From G965200765 sp965203865 (GTDB taxonomy: Bacteria; Pseudomonadota; Gammaproteobacteria; Arenicellales; JAJDZL01): 64,000 bases of DNA. Below the pieces are notes generated by a model. That model was not told the DNA's origin. It saw nothing but the letters and a program-made list of their open reading frames with translations, and made no database searches. The translations under genes and the position numbers were made by a program. Shown in pieces: positions 16,285 through 25,429 of this stretch (position 1 is its first letter; each line of letters opens with the position of its first letter). The stretch spans positions 2,480,001 through 2,544,000 of the forward strand of contig OZ241916.1 of assembly GCA_965203865.1 (NCBI GenBank). The letters run 5' to 3'.

Positions 16285-17325
16285 TTTTAATTGATTGAAA
16301 ACGCCAATTTCAACCTTTTATTTTTATAACTAACTGTTTTTACTAAACAAGTTTAATTGACTGGTAATTGATTTAGTTTCATTTTCCAAGTGAACATGAA
16401 AATGGTTTTCCAGCGATGCAGGCTGTCGAAAGTGCGTTTTTTCAGCGATGCTCTCTTGGTGTACAAGTCAGGGTATGCCTATGCAATCGAAACTGTCGCT
16501 GATGCTGCAGGGGTTGTGCTGGCGAGTGTTTCATACCAAAAAAGTCTCTCTCAAAAATTCACAAGCCATGCTTTCTATCAGGCGCAAGTCTCGTTTTAAT
16601 TGATTGAAAAAGTCAACTTCAATCCCAGATTTGTATAACTAACTGTTTTAACTGAAAAAGTTTAATTGACTGTTAATTGATTTAGTTTCATTTTCCAGGC
16701 GAACAGGAAATGGTTTTGCAGCCCCGCAGACCGGCGATACAGACTGTCGAAAGTGAGTTTCTTCAGCGATACTCTCTTTTGGTGTACAGGTCGGAATCAT
16801 GACTGTGTGTCGAACCCGTCGCTGTGAGGCGGGGGGTTCAGTGCTGGTGAGTATTCATACGAAAAATTCTTCTCGAAAATTCATGAGTTATGTTCCCTTC
16901 TGGGCATAGGGCTTGTTTTAATTGATTGAAAAAGTCAATTTCAACCTTGTATTTGCATAACTAACTGTTTTTACTAAACGAGTTTAATTGACTGGTAATT
17001 GATTTAGTTTCATTTTCCAGGCGAACAGGAAATGGTTTTGCAACCCGCAGACCGGCGATGCACACTGTCGAAAGTGCGTTTCTTCAGCGATACTCTCTTT
17101 TGGTGTACAGGTCAGAATCATGACTGTGTGTCGAAACCTTCGCTGAGGATGCAGGGGATTCTGTGCTGGTGAGTATTCATACGAAAAATTCTTCTCGAAA
17201 ATTGACGAACCATGCTTTCTGTCGTGAACAAGTCTTTTTTAATTGATTGAAAACGCAAATTTCAACCCTATATTTACATAAATAATTGTTTTAACTGAAC
17301 AAGTTTAATTGACTGATAATTGTCC
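16285..17325. repeat. Tandem array of 310-322 bp units, about 3.3 copies
   Basis: The marker TTTTAATTGATTGAAAA occurs at 16285, 16594, 16915 and 17237, giving periods of 309, 321 and 322 bases. Each unit then shows AACTAACTGTTTT, GTTTAATTGACTG-TAATTGATTTAGTTTCATTTTCC, a CTGTCGAAAGTG block and TACTCTCTTTTGGTGTACAGG. The fourth copy stops near 17325. The bases just before units 1 and 3 are nearly identical and include the last codons of the ATP-binding gene; those before units 2 and 4 share another ending (CCATGCTTTCT). No conserved reading frame runs through the units. Confidence 0.85.
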
Positions 17326-17440
17326 AGCAAGAAAAATTTTCAGCAAAAAGGAACTTCATAGCACTGTAACTATTTCTCGGAGAACTAGGTGTGTATTCTT
17401 TGTATCTACCGGGCGAGTTGTTTTTATGTTTGACAAATTC
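17326..17440. other. Spacer between tandem array and SURF1 promoter
   Basis: AT-rich; a TTGACA (17430-17435) near its end could be the -35 of the SURF1 promoter. Nothing else recognised. Confidence 0.3.
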
Positions 17441-17458
17441 ATTCAAAATTTTTTGAAT
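17441..17458. promoter_or_regulatory. Perfect palindrome in the SURF1 promoter region
   Basis: ATTCAAAA-TT-TTTTGAAT, 8-bp perfect arms, lies 40 bp before the SURF1 ATG, just after a TTGACA (17430-17435) and before a TATAAT (17472-17477). The position fits an operator overlapping a promoter. Confidence 0.45.
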
Positions 17459-17497
17459 ATTTAGGATTGTATATAATTTTTCTATTTCTACTGTTAA

Positions 17498-18235
17498 ATG
17501 CCCAAATTCAAGTTTCAGCCTTCTTTGGTACCCACCGTCGGGTTTTTGGTATTGCTACCTGTTTTTATAGGCTTGGGGCTATGGCAATTGGACCGCGCAC
17601 AGCAAAAATCCGATCTGCTAACCTTGTATCAGGAACGCTTGTCGGAACCGCTTGTTTCTGTCAATGCCAATATTGAAGACCCCGATTGGATTCAATTTCG
17701 CAGACTTCGCATCTCTGGTACTTGGCAAGACCGTTATCAGTTTTTTGTGGACAACCGCATATTCAACGGGCAACCCGGATTTCATGTAATTACTCCACTG
17801 CAAATCGGGAATAGCAACTTGATAGTTTTGGTGAATCGCGGCTGGATTCCGGCTGAAGCCGACCGCAGTATTCTTCCCTCTGTCGAACCTGTTAGCGGGA
17901 AAGCGACAGTTACAGGTATCGCAGTTGTACCGCATGAAAAACCGTTCGTTTTGCAGGAAGACGGACCCATAGGTGGTACTTGGGAAAGTGTGTGGCAAAC
18001 ACTAAATTTGGATCGTTTTCAAAGTGCTGTCCCATTTAAAGTTCAAGGGTTCGTGGTACGCATGGACGCCAATCAGGAAAACGGGTTTGAAAGAAATTGG
18101 TCAGAATTGTCAGACCATTGGATTCATCGTCACAAGGCGTATGCCTTTCAGTGGTTTGCCTTCGCGGCGACCCTTCTTGTGATATATTTTGCACTAACCG
18201 TGAGATTTAGAGCACGAACGAAGTCCTCACCCTGA
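17498..18235 (+). CDS. SURF1 family oxidase assembly protein
   Basis: 245 residues with the SURF1 layout: an N-terminal membrane helix (about 10-28, running into GLGLWQLDRAQQK), a periplasmic domain with FRRLRISGTWQ, the DNRIFNGQPGFHVITPL segment and LVNRGWIPAEADR, and a C-terminal helix (about 212-233) preceded by HKAYAFQWFAFA. SURF1 helps insert heme a into subunit I. In most relatives it follows coxC and DUF2909 directly; here 8.3 kb of accessory DNA intervene, and the gene has its own promoter candidates. No ctaA (COX15) gene lies between it and ctaB. Confidence 0.9.
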   Translation: MPKFKFQPSLVPTVGFLVLLPVFIGLGLWQLDRAQQKSDLLTLYQERLSEPLVSVNANIEDPDWIQFRRLRISGTWQDRYQFFVDNRIFNGQPGFHVITPLQIGNSNLIVLVNRGWIPAEADRSILPSVEPVSGKATVTGIAVVPHEKPFVLQEDGPIGGTWESVWQTLNLDRFQSAVPFKVQGFVVRMDANQENGFERNWSELSDHWIHRHKAYAFQWFAFAATLLVIYFALTVRFRARTKSSP

Positions 18236-18330
18236 AAGCGATTTTACTTATGAGAATTAATACACGCGGAAACAGAATTTTTCCGATATTTTCCTTTTGT
18301 ACAGTAATGGAATTTGCACGGATTGGTTAA

Positions 18331-19248
18331 ATGACACCTGAAGTATCGGCTGAGCAACGGACAGCGCCGTCGTTTCTTGCAACGGCAAAAGAATACTATC
18401 TTCTTACGAAACCCCGCGTGGTCGGGCTCATTATGTTTACCGCGATTGCGGGAATGTTCTTGTCAGTACCTCATCTGCCTGATTTCGTATCGTTGCTGGT
18501 TGCATCTGTCGGAATCGGGCTTGCTGCAGCAGCAGGTGCCGCAGTAAATCACGTTCTGGACAGAGATGCAGATTCAGTAATGAATCGAACAATGAACCGC
18601 CCTCTTCCTGCGGGTTCCATTCAAATCATTCCGGCTTTGGTGTTTGCCAGCATCCTGGCAGTTTTGTCCATGCTGATTCTTGTAATTGGATGCAATTTGC
18701 TCACCGCAGTACTCACGTTTGCATCGCTAATTGGATACGCTGTGATTTACACAGTATTTCTCAAGCATGCAACACCGCAAAACATTGTCATTGGCGGTGC
18801 TGCCGGAGCGATGCCTCCGGTATTGGGCTGGACAGCAATTACTGGCGAACTGAATACAGATGCTTTCCTGCTGTTTCTCATCATATTTTGCTGGACCCCG
18901 CCTCACTTCTGGGCATTGGCACTTTACCGGGAGCTGGACTACTCGAAAGCGGGAATACCAATGCTACCTGTTACACATGGACAGAAGTTCACACGTCTGC
19001 ATATTTTGTTGTATACGATTCTTTTGACAGCAGTATCGATTATGCCCTTTGCAACTGGAATGTCTGGCGTGGTTTACCTGGTTGCCGTAATTGTATTGAA
19101 TGGAATGTTTGTCACCTATGCAATTAAACTGTTCAGAAACTACAGCGAGGCATTGTCGCGAAAAATGTTCCGGTACTCCATTCAATATCTTGCTTGCCTG
19201 TTTGCAACCATGCTAGCGGACCACTACTTGAACGGAGTTGTATTTTAG
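18331..19248 (+). CDS. ctaB: Protoheme IX farnesyltransferase (heme o synthase)
   Basis: 305 residues, UbiA superfamily, about nine membrane helices. The first prenyl-diphosphate/Mg site is Asn73-His-Val-Leu-Asp77-Arg-Asp79-Ala-Asp81, followed by MNRTMNRPLPAG. The second site is around Asp203 in YRELDYSKAGIPMLPV. It converts heme b to heme o, the precursor of heme a for this oxidase. The heme a synthase gene (ctaA) is not in the window. The next gene, purB, starts one base after its stop. Confidence 0.94.
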   Translation: MTPEVSAEQRTAPSFLATAKEYYLLTKPRVVGLIMFTAIAGMFLSVPHLPDFVSLLVASVGIGLAAAAGAAVNHVLDRDADSVMNRTMNRPLPAGSIQIIPALVFASILAVLSMLILVIGCNLLTAVLTFASLIGYAVIYTVFLKHATPQNIVIGGAAGAMPPVLGWTAITGELNTDAFLLFLIIFCWTPPHFWALALYRELDYSKAGIPMLPVTHGQKFTRLHILLYTILLTAVSIMPFATGMSGVVYLVAVIVLNGMFVTYAIKLFRNYSEALSRKMFRYSIQYLACLFATMLADHYLNGVVF

Positions 19249-19249
19249 G

Positions 19250-20713
19250 ATGCCTGTTTACGTAACATTTCCAGAGATCGACCCGCTTCCCGCCCAACCC
19301 ATTACTGCGTTGTCAATAACAGACGGACGCAATGCAAAGCATGTTGATGAACTACGAGAATTTTTTAGTGAATTCGCATTAATTCGATATCGAATTTATG
19401 TTGAAGTGGAATGGCTGATCGCACTTGCCAACAGTCCTGAAATTCCAGAATTAAATCGGTTTACTAAAGGGCAAGTCAACAAGCTGCGTGAGATCGCTGC
19501 AAAATTTCGACCCAAAGATGCTCGTCAAGTTAAAAATATTGAAACAACCACAAATCACGATGTCAAGGCGGTAGAGTACTATCTGAAGAATCGCGTCAAG
19601 AAAATCCTCAATTCGGATACAGCGACCGAGTTTATTCACTTTGGCTGCACTTCGGAAGATATCAATAGCATCAGCTACGCGTTAATTTTGAATGATGCCA
19701 GAAATTTAATTTTGACTCCCACGCTCCAATATCTGGATGCATTCCTGTCTGATTTGGCAGTGAAACATGCTGATACTGCTTTACTTTCCCGCACTCACGG
19801 CCAACCTGCATCCCCGACAACCATTGGCAAGGAGTTTCGTATTTTCGAGTTGCGTCTTTTGTATTCGTTAAGTTTATTGAACGAAGTGGTAATTCGAGGG
19901 AAATTCAGCGGAGCGGTAGGAAATTACAATGCTCATCTCATCGCATATCCTGACGTTGACTGGCATGCGTTTACATGCAATTTTTCAGAAAGTATCGGCG
20001 CACATTTCAATCCGATTACAGCGCAGTCAGACCCACACGACGACATTGCGGAGTTCTGCCACGCGCTACAAAGAATTAATACAATTCTAATTGACTTGTG
20101 CCGCGATATGTGGGGATACATCTCTTTAGGATATTTCCGCCAGAATGTCGTTGAAGGAGAAGTTGGCTCCTCTACCATGCCGCATAAAATCAACCCGATA
20201 GACTTCGAAAATGCCGAAGGCAATCTTGGGGTGGCAAATGCGCTTCTAGGGCATTTCGCTGAAAAACTACCTATTAGCCGCTGGCAAAGAGATCTTAGCG
20301 ATTCAACCGTTAGAAGAAGTCTGGGAACCGCAATTGGGCATAGCTTGATCGGATACAAGGCGGTTTCGAAAGGCTTGAACAAACTGGAACCGGATGACGG
20401 GCACATTTCAACTGACCTGGACTCCTCCTGGGAAGTAATCGGCGAGGCGATTCAGACGTTAATGCGCAAACATGGCCTGGAAGTGCCGTATGAAAGACTT
20501 AAAAAACTTACTCGAGGAAAGAAAGTAACCAAGGAAGATATGGCTGAATTTATAAATTCACTGGATTTGCCGGATGACTCAAAGCAACAATTGCTCAAGC
20601 TTGAACCGAAAACTTATGTCGGAAATGCTGCACAAATTGCAAGCGATGAAGAATATCCACTACGTTTCCTGTCTTCCATACCCGATGAAATAGATTTTGA
20701 TGAACATGATTGA
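19250..20713 (+). CDS. purB: Adenylosuccinate lyase
   Basis: 487 residues of the E. coli-type PurB, which acts twice in purine synthesis (SAICAR to AICAR and adenylosuccinate to AMP). Visible are TTNHDVKAVEYYLK, the EFIHFGCTSEDINSISYAL block, SRTHGQPASPTTIGKE with the general-acid histidine region, the signature GSSTMPHKINPIDFEN with the catalytic serine loop, and SRWQRDLSDSTVRR. ATG 19250 lies one base after the ctaB stop; an upstream in-frame TTG (19238) would overlap ctaB and is less likely. Confidence 0.95.
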   Translation: MPVYVTFPEIDPLPAQPITALSITDGRNAKHVDELREFFSEFALIRYRIYVEVEWLIALANSPEIPELNRFTKGQVNKLREIAAKFRPKDARQVKNIETTTNHDVKAVEYYLKNRVKKILNSDTATEFIHFGCTSEDINSISYALILNDARNLILTPTLQYLDAFLSDLAVKHADTALLSRTHGQPASPTTIGKEFRIFELRLLYSLSLLNEVVIRGKFSGAVGNYNAHLIAYPDVDWHAFTCNFSESIGAHFNPITAQSDPHDDIAEFCHALQRINTILIDLCRDMWGYISLGYFRQNVVEGEVGSSTMPHKINPIDFENAEGNLGVANALLGHFAEKLPISRWQRDLSDSTVRRSLGTAIGHSLIGYKAVSKGLNKLEPDDGHISTDLDSSWEVIGEAIQTLMRKHGLEVPYERLKKLTRGKKVTKEDMAEFINSLDLPDDSKQQLLKLEPKTYVGNAAQIASDEEYPLRFLSSIPDEIDFDEHD

Positions 20714-20784
20714 AAGGAATATTTTGGATGCCGATACATTGAATTTATTGGTATTTTGCAAACATCAGAAAACAGAAAAGAATA

Positions 20785-20991
20785 TTGCAATTGAGAGAGC
20801 TCCCTGTCGTTGACTTGGCTTTTGCTCCCGCCAAAAGCAACAGAAATTTTGAATTGGCTACGCATCAGATTTGTGATGCTACTCACGACCAAGGGTTCTT
20901 CTATGTTTCGGGGCACGGATTTCCAGATGACCTGGTCGAATCTGTCTTCAATGTGTCCGAAAAATACTTACACTTGCGGTTGGGGATATGA
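20785..20991 (+). pseudogene. N-terminal fragment of an isopenicillin-N-synthase-type 2-oxoglutarate/Fe(II) oxygenase
   Basis: The frame LRELPVVDLAFAP, HQICDATHDQGFFYVSGHGF resembles the non-heme dioxygenase N-terminal domain (proposed start TTG at 20785). It runs out after FNVSEKYLHLRLGI, about 69 residues. The catalytic HxD...H domain is absent. The bases downstream to 21140 have short frames but no recognisable remainder. A degraded gene between purB and the rluF-like gene. Confidence 0.5.
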
Positions 20992-21216
20992 CAAAAAGCG
21001 ATTATGATGAACTTGCAAGTGCTGGATGCAAAGACAGTGAAATTCTGGAGTTGCATCAAGGCGTAGGGTGTTTCTGCTATATGAATCAATTGCTCAATGG
21101 ACTTGGGGTCACTACCGAAGGAGATGTAATCGGTTTCTACTAGCGAATATGCATGCCTGTACTTTCAAAAAACCAATTGCTCTACGAATTATTGGTTCAC
21201 TTTTGGTTGCATCACA

Positions 21217-21942
21217 TTGATTAGGCTTTCGAAATATTTGTCTAGTAAAAACCTCTGTTCGCGCCGCGAAGCTGAAGTTTTTATTGAACGCGGATGGCTA
21301 CTAGTGGATGGGGAAATTGTTCGGGAGCAAGGCTTTAAAGTAAATGACAACAGCGTAATAACAATTGATGAACGCGCCCGCATATACCAAAAAAGCCTCG
21401 TAACTGTGCTACTGAACAAGCCTGTGGGCTATGTCTCTGGACAACCGGAAAAAAATTACAAGCCTGCTACCCAGCTGATAACAAGGCGTCGCATGCAAGC
21501 GGGAGCAGGCAATCAGGAAACACCAGTTCAATATCCTGTCAAAGGACTCGCACCGGCAGGTCGCCTGGATATCGACTCAACAGGGTTGCTTGTACTGACC
21601 CAGGACGGAAGAATTGCCCGGCAACTTGTATCTCCCGACTCTGAGGTCGAAAAAGAATATATCGTCCGCGTTGACCGAAAAGTTACCAAATCCCAGGCGG
21701 ACCGGCTAGCATTTGGACTTGAACTGGACGGCCAGCAACTAAAAGCGGCGAAGGTGAAAATTCTTGATGCCAATGAATTCGAGATCGTCTTGACCGAAGG
21801 AAAGAAACGCCAGATCAGGCGAATGTGCGAACAAGTTGAATTGAAGGTAACGGCATTGAAACGTATAAGAATTGGTCAAGTTCGCCTTGGAAATTTACCG
21901 GTTGGCCAATGGCGATGCCTGCAAAAAGACGAGTCTTTCTGA
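21217..21942 (+). CDS. rluF: 23S rRNA pseudouridine synthase, RluF-like
   Basis: 241 residues. An N-terminal S4 RNA-binding domain (IRLSKYLSSKNLCSRREAE, residues 2-60) is followed by the RsuA/RluB/E/F catalytic domain, with catalytic Asp118 in GRLDIDSTGLLVLTQDG and the end GKKRQIRRMCEQV...LKRIRIG. The S4 domain, the KNLCSRREAE start and the compact length fit RluF better than RluE (no S4) or RluB. TTG start; no in-frame ATG precedes the S4 domain. One base separates its stop from the pyrD ATG (TGATATG), so they are likely coupled. Confidence 0.85.
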   Translation: MIRLSKYLSSKNLCSRREAEVFIERGWLLVDGEIVREQGFKVNDNSVITIDERARIYQKSLVTVLLNKPVGYVSGQPEKNYKPATQLITRRRMQAGAGNQETPVQYPVKGLAPAGRLDIDSTGLLVLTQDGRIARQLVSPDSEVEKEYIVRVDRKVTKSQADRLAFGLELDGQQLKAAKVKILDANEFEIVLTEGKKRQIRRMCEQVELKVTALKRIRIGQVRLGNLPVGQWRCLQKDESF

Positions 21943-21943
21943 T

Positions 21944-23056
21944 ATGAACAACTATCGTCTTGTTCGTCCTTTGCTTATGCGACTGGATGAGGAGATTGGA
22001 CACAAACTGGCATTGAAAGCTTTGCAAGCAGGCAGCCAGTTGTCTACCTTGCAAGGACTGCAAAAGTTAAATTGGCGAGCAAAGGTGCCGGACTTGCCAA
22101 TTGAACTGTTCGGAAGAACGTTCAGGAATCCGGTTGGACTTGCCGCGGGTTTTGACAAGGATGGCATTGCTATTCCCGCATTTGAAAGCATGGGGTTCGG
22201 TTTTATTGAGGCAGGCACAGTGACCCCGAAACCCCAGCCAGGCAACTCGGGCAAGAGAATTTTTCGAATTGACAAGGATGAAGCCATAGTGAACCGGTTG
22301 GGGTTTAACAGTGCCGGACTCTGGCAATTTCAAAAAAATTTGCACAAAGCAAAGCCAAAAATCAAAAACATGCTGCTTGGTGTAAATGTCGGGAAAAATT
22401 CTGCTACCGAACCAGAACTCACTGACGACGACTACGTGGAAGGATTTCGAGGTGTCTATCCGTATGCAGACTATGTTGTATTGAATCTGTCATCCCCAAA
22501 TACTCCGGGACTGCGGGAGATGCAAGGAGATGCAAATTTGAGCCGGCTTCTTGACAAGGTTATGCAGGAACGCGTTCAGCTCGCAAGTGAATTTGACAAC
22601 AGGGTTGTTCCTATCGCTGTGAAAATTTCACCGGATTTATCTTCGGAGCAAATCCATTCAATTTCACAAACTGCCATGAACTATAAACTGGATGCGATTG
22701 TTGCAACCAACACTACTGTTACCCGACCTGAAGGAGCAAGCCATCAGTATTATCACCACGCAGGAGGACTAAGCGGCAAGCCGCTGAAAGACAAAGCGAC
22801 TCATATCATCAAGACTGTTTCAAGGGCTACAAATGGGTCAATCCCGATAATTGGGGTAGGCGGAATCAGCACCGCTGAAGATGCATGGGGAAAAATGCTG
22901 GCGGGTGCTTCGGTTGTTCAGATTTACTCGGCATTGGTATTTCAAGGTCCGTCAATCGTAAATGAAATCACTCGCGGTCTTGCAAAAATTGCCAAACAAC
23001 ACAACGCTTCCGATTTCAAAGCCGCTCAAGAATCGGCACGCAAGTCAACAATTTGA
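21944..23056 (+). CDS. pyrD: Dihydroorotate dehydrogenase (quinone), class 2
   Basis: 370 residues from the ATG that follows the rluF-like stop. The class 2 N-terminal helix pair that docks on the membrane is present (MNNYRLVRPLLMRLDEE, then GHKLALKAL). It is followed by the FMN barrel: NPVGLAAGFDKDG, EAGTVTPKPQPGN, RLGFNSAGL, NLSSPNTPGLREMQ (with the catalytic serine of class 2 enzymes), VATNTTVTR and GVGGISTAEDA. It oxidises dihydroorotate to orotate and passes electrons to quinone. Length is slightly above E. coli PyrD (336). Confidence 0.94.
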   Translation: MNNYRLVRPLLMRLDEEIGHKLALKALQAGSQLSTLQGLQKLNWRAKVPDLPIELFGRTFRNPVGLAAGFDKDGIAIPAFESMGFGFIEAGTVTPKPQPGNSGKRIFRIDKDEAIVNRLGFNSAGLWQFQKNLHKAKPKIKNMLLGVNVGKNSATEPELTDDDYVEGFRGVYPYADYVVLNLSSPNTPGLREMQGDANLSRLLDKVMQERVQLASEFDNRVVPIAVKISPDLSSEQIHSISQTAMNYKLDAIVATNTTVTRPEGASHQYYHHAGGLSGKPLKDKATHIIKTVSRATNGSIPIIGVGGISTAEDAWGKMLAGASVVQIYSALVFQGPSIVNEITRGLAKIAKQHNASDFKAAQESARKSTI

Positions 23057-23178
23057 TGCTGTGGACTAAAATGCCTCTTTTTCCTTTGCAAATTCCTGTT
23101 ACATCAGGTTGAAAAACCCGAAACTGCCTCCTTCTGCATTGAATTGAAAGCATAGTAAAGTTGTCGCAACTGGCTTTG

Positions 23179-25305
23179 CTAGCGTCTCCACCCGTGAAAT
23201 TTTTTCAAAATGGACAGAGTTTTCTGGGAAACATGCGCTTTTCTCCAATTTCCAGCGACCATTCTTGCGGACTCCGAAAAGGTGGGATAAATATGTATGG
23301 CACCCAGCAACTTGTTCAATCCCAAACCGTGCTGCATGGCCACGATATACTCGGCTATCAGGTCGCCTGCGTGCTCTCCGGCGATTGTCACTCCAAGAAT
23401 CTTGTCCTTGCCCGGAGGTGTTAAAACCTTGATGCAACCGTGCGCTTCACTGTCGGCAATTGCGCGAGACAAGTCCTTCATTTCGTAAACTGTTACTTCA
23501 TAGTCAATTCCCTTTTCTTTGGCCTCAAGTTCATTCAAGCCCACTCTGGCCACTTCGGGTTCTGTAAATGTTGCCCAGGGAATTGCGGAGTAGTCGACCC
23601 TTCGACGAAAGTATGGTCTCAACAGAGCATTGGTGGATGCATACGTAGCTTGATGCGCCCCTACATGGGTGAATTGATACGGGCCCGAAACATCGCCGCA
23701 TGCATAAATATTGGGAAAACTCGTTTCAAGAAACTCATTGGTTTGAATAGTGCCGTTCTTTGCAATCTCAATCCCCAGTTCATCTGCACCGTATCCCGAA
23801 ACATTCGCTCTTCTGCCGACGGCAACAATCAGTGTATCAAACTGAAGTTTTACTTCATTGTCGTTGTGCTTGCAGATTAGTGTCTTTACCCCATCTTCGA
23901 TCAGAAACCTTTCGGCGCGGTGTTCCAAAAGCACATTGACACCATCTTCAACAAATTGCTTTCTTACCATTTCCGAAAATTCAGAATCTTCTCTCGGCAT
24001 GATTCGCGGCAACATCTCTACCTGGGTTACATTGGATCCAAGCCTAGCGAACGCTTGTGACAATTCGCTGCCAATAGGCCCGCCGCCCAGTATCACCAAC
24101 TTGCCGGGCAACTCTTTCAAATCCCACAGAGTATCGGAAGTAAGATATCCCATATCCTCAATTCCGGGCACTGGCGGCACAAAAGGTTCTGCTCCGGCAG
24201 CAATGACAATGCTTCGTGTTGTCAGTTTCTTGCCGTCAACATCAATGCAGTATGGAGATTCAATTCTTGCATTGCCGCTTACGCACTCCACCCCCAGCGA
24301 TGTATACCTCTCCACTGAATCGTGCGGTGCAATTTGCGCAATAACTTGCTTGACTCTTTCCATGACATCGGAAAATTCAAATTCAGCGCTTGCAGTGCGA
24401 ACGCCGAATTCCGCGCTTCGTTTTTGATGCGACAAGAATTTTGCGGTTCGGATCAGGGCTTTTGAAGGAACACATCCGGTATTCAGGCAATCGCCGCCCA
24501 TATTCCCTTTTTCCACCAAAGCGACTTTCGCTTTGACAGCGGCGGCGATGTAGGAGGCAACAAGTCCAGCCGACCCTGCTCCGATCACAACTACGTTGTA
24601 GTCAAAATTCTTCGGCTTTTTATACTTGCCCAAGGCTTTGCGTGCTTTCAAAATGTCAATAACCTTTTTGGACAGCAAAGGAAATATCCCCAGCAGCACG
24701 AATGAAGCAATCAGCGCAGGAGACAGTATTCCACTTAGAGATTCAATCTTGGCCAGCTGGGTGCCGGCATTTACATAGACAATGGTGCCGGCCAGCATTC
24801 CAACCTGGCTAACCAGGTAAAAGGTTCTGGTGCGAATCGGAGTCAGTCCCATTACAAGGTTGATCACAAAGAACGGAAATATGGGCACCATGCGCAAAGT
24901 AAACAGATACAGGGCTCCGTCCTTTTCCATGCCCTCGTTGATGGTTCGAAGCCGGTCCCCGTACCGGCCCTGAATGGAATCCCGGAGAACATGGCGTGAA
25001 ATCAGAAATGCACAGGTTGCACCAATGGACGATGCAAACGAAACCAGTACAGTCCCAAATACAAGTCCAAAAACTGCACCGGCAATCAGCGTCGCAATGG
25101 CCGCACCCGGTAGAGAAAGCCCGGTAACAAGGATATACAATATAAAAAATACTAGCGCAGTCTGTACCGGATTTGCATCTTTGTACTCCATAATTCGACC
25201 TTGCTGGTCTTTGAAGTACTCAAGATTGAGATACTGCCCCAAGTCAAATATAAAATAAGCTGCAATCAATGCAGCAACTACAATTAAAACGATGATCTTC
25301 TTCAT
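23179..25305 (-). CDS. VTT-domain / dihydrolipoamide-dehydrogenase-like flavoprotein fusion
   Basis: 708 residues. The first 235 form a VTT (DedA/TVP38-like) membrane domain with five or six helices and the motif GAVFGLVFGTVLVSFASSIG. From about 236 a complete class I flavin disulfide reductase follows: FAD site VVIGAGSAGL, redox pair Cys273-LNTG-Cys278 in GGDCLNTGCVPSK, NAD site ILGGGPIGSE, ACGDVSG, and the dimer-interface HIYPTFSE. It resembles mercuric reductase or lipoamide dehydrogenase but lacks a metal-binding N-terminus. The substrate is unknown; the fusion suggests a membrane-tethered reductase. ATG 25305 chosen over TTG 25329. Similar fusions exist in other bacteria. Confidence 0.8.
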   Translation of the reverse strand: MKKIIVLIVVAALIAAYFIFDLGQYLNLEYFKDQQGRIMEYKDANPVQTALVFFILYILVTGLSLPGAAIATLIAGAVFGLVFGTVLVSFASSIGATCAFLISRHVLRDSIQGRYGDRLRTINEGMEKDGALYLFTLRMVPIFPFFVINLVMGLTPIRTRTFYLVSQVGMLAGTIVYVNAGTQLAKIESLSGILSPALIASFVLLGIFPLLSKKVIDILKARKALGKYKKPKNFDYNVVVIGAGSAGLVASYIAAAVKAKVALVEKGNMGGDCLNTGCVPSKALIRTAKFLSHQKRSAEFGVRTASAEFEFSDVMERVKQVIAQIAPHDSVERYTSLGVECVSGNARIESPYCIDVDGKKLTTRSIVIAAGAEPFVPPVPGIEDMGYLTSDTLWDLKELPGKLVILGGGPIGSELSQAFARLGSNVTQVEMLPRIMPREDSEFSEMVRKQFVEDGVNVLLEHRAERFLIEDGVKTLICKHNDNEVKLQFDTLIVAVGRRANVSGYGADELGIEIAKNGTIQTNEFLETSFPNIYACGDVSGPYQFTHVGAHQATYASTNALLRPYFRRRVDYSAIPWATFTEPEVARVGLNELEAKEKGIDYEVTVYEMKDLSRAIADSEAHGCIKVLTPPGKDKILGVTIAGEHAGDLIAEYIVAMQHGLGLNKLLGAIHIYPTFSESARMVAGNWRKAHVSQKTLSILKKFHGWRR

Positions 25306-25429
25306 ATCTATTCTGGATGAAGCTGACAAAGCCAGGCTTCAATCAGCGTTGTGTAAAAACTTCAATGAATTTTCTGCGAAACTTACAATATAAGACATTT
25401 TCACAGATTGTTCGTTCATTATTTCACTG

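Noticed and set aside
16390..16599. 69-codon open frame inside the first tandem unit
   Set aside because: The equivalent stretches of units 2 and 3 are frameshifted and lack the start, so there is no sign of selection for a protein.
16285..17325. CRISPR array or integron cassette array
   Set aside because: Units are 310-322 bp of near-identical sequence without spacers, and no cas genes or integrase are present.
20992..21150. Continuation of the oxygenase fragment
   Set aside because: Frames downstream show no HxD or RxS motifs of the catalytic core; not assignable.
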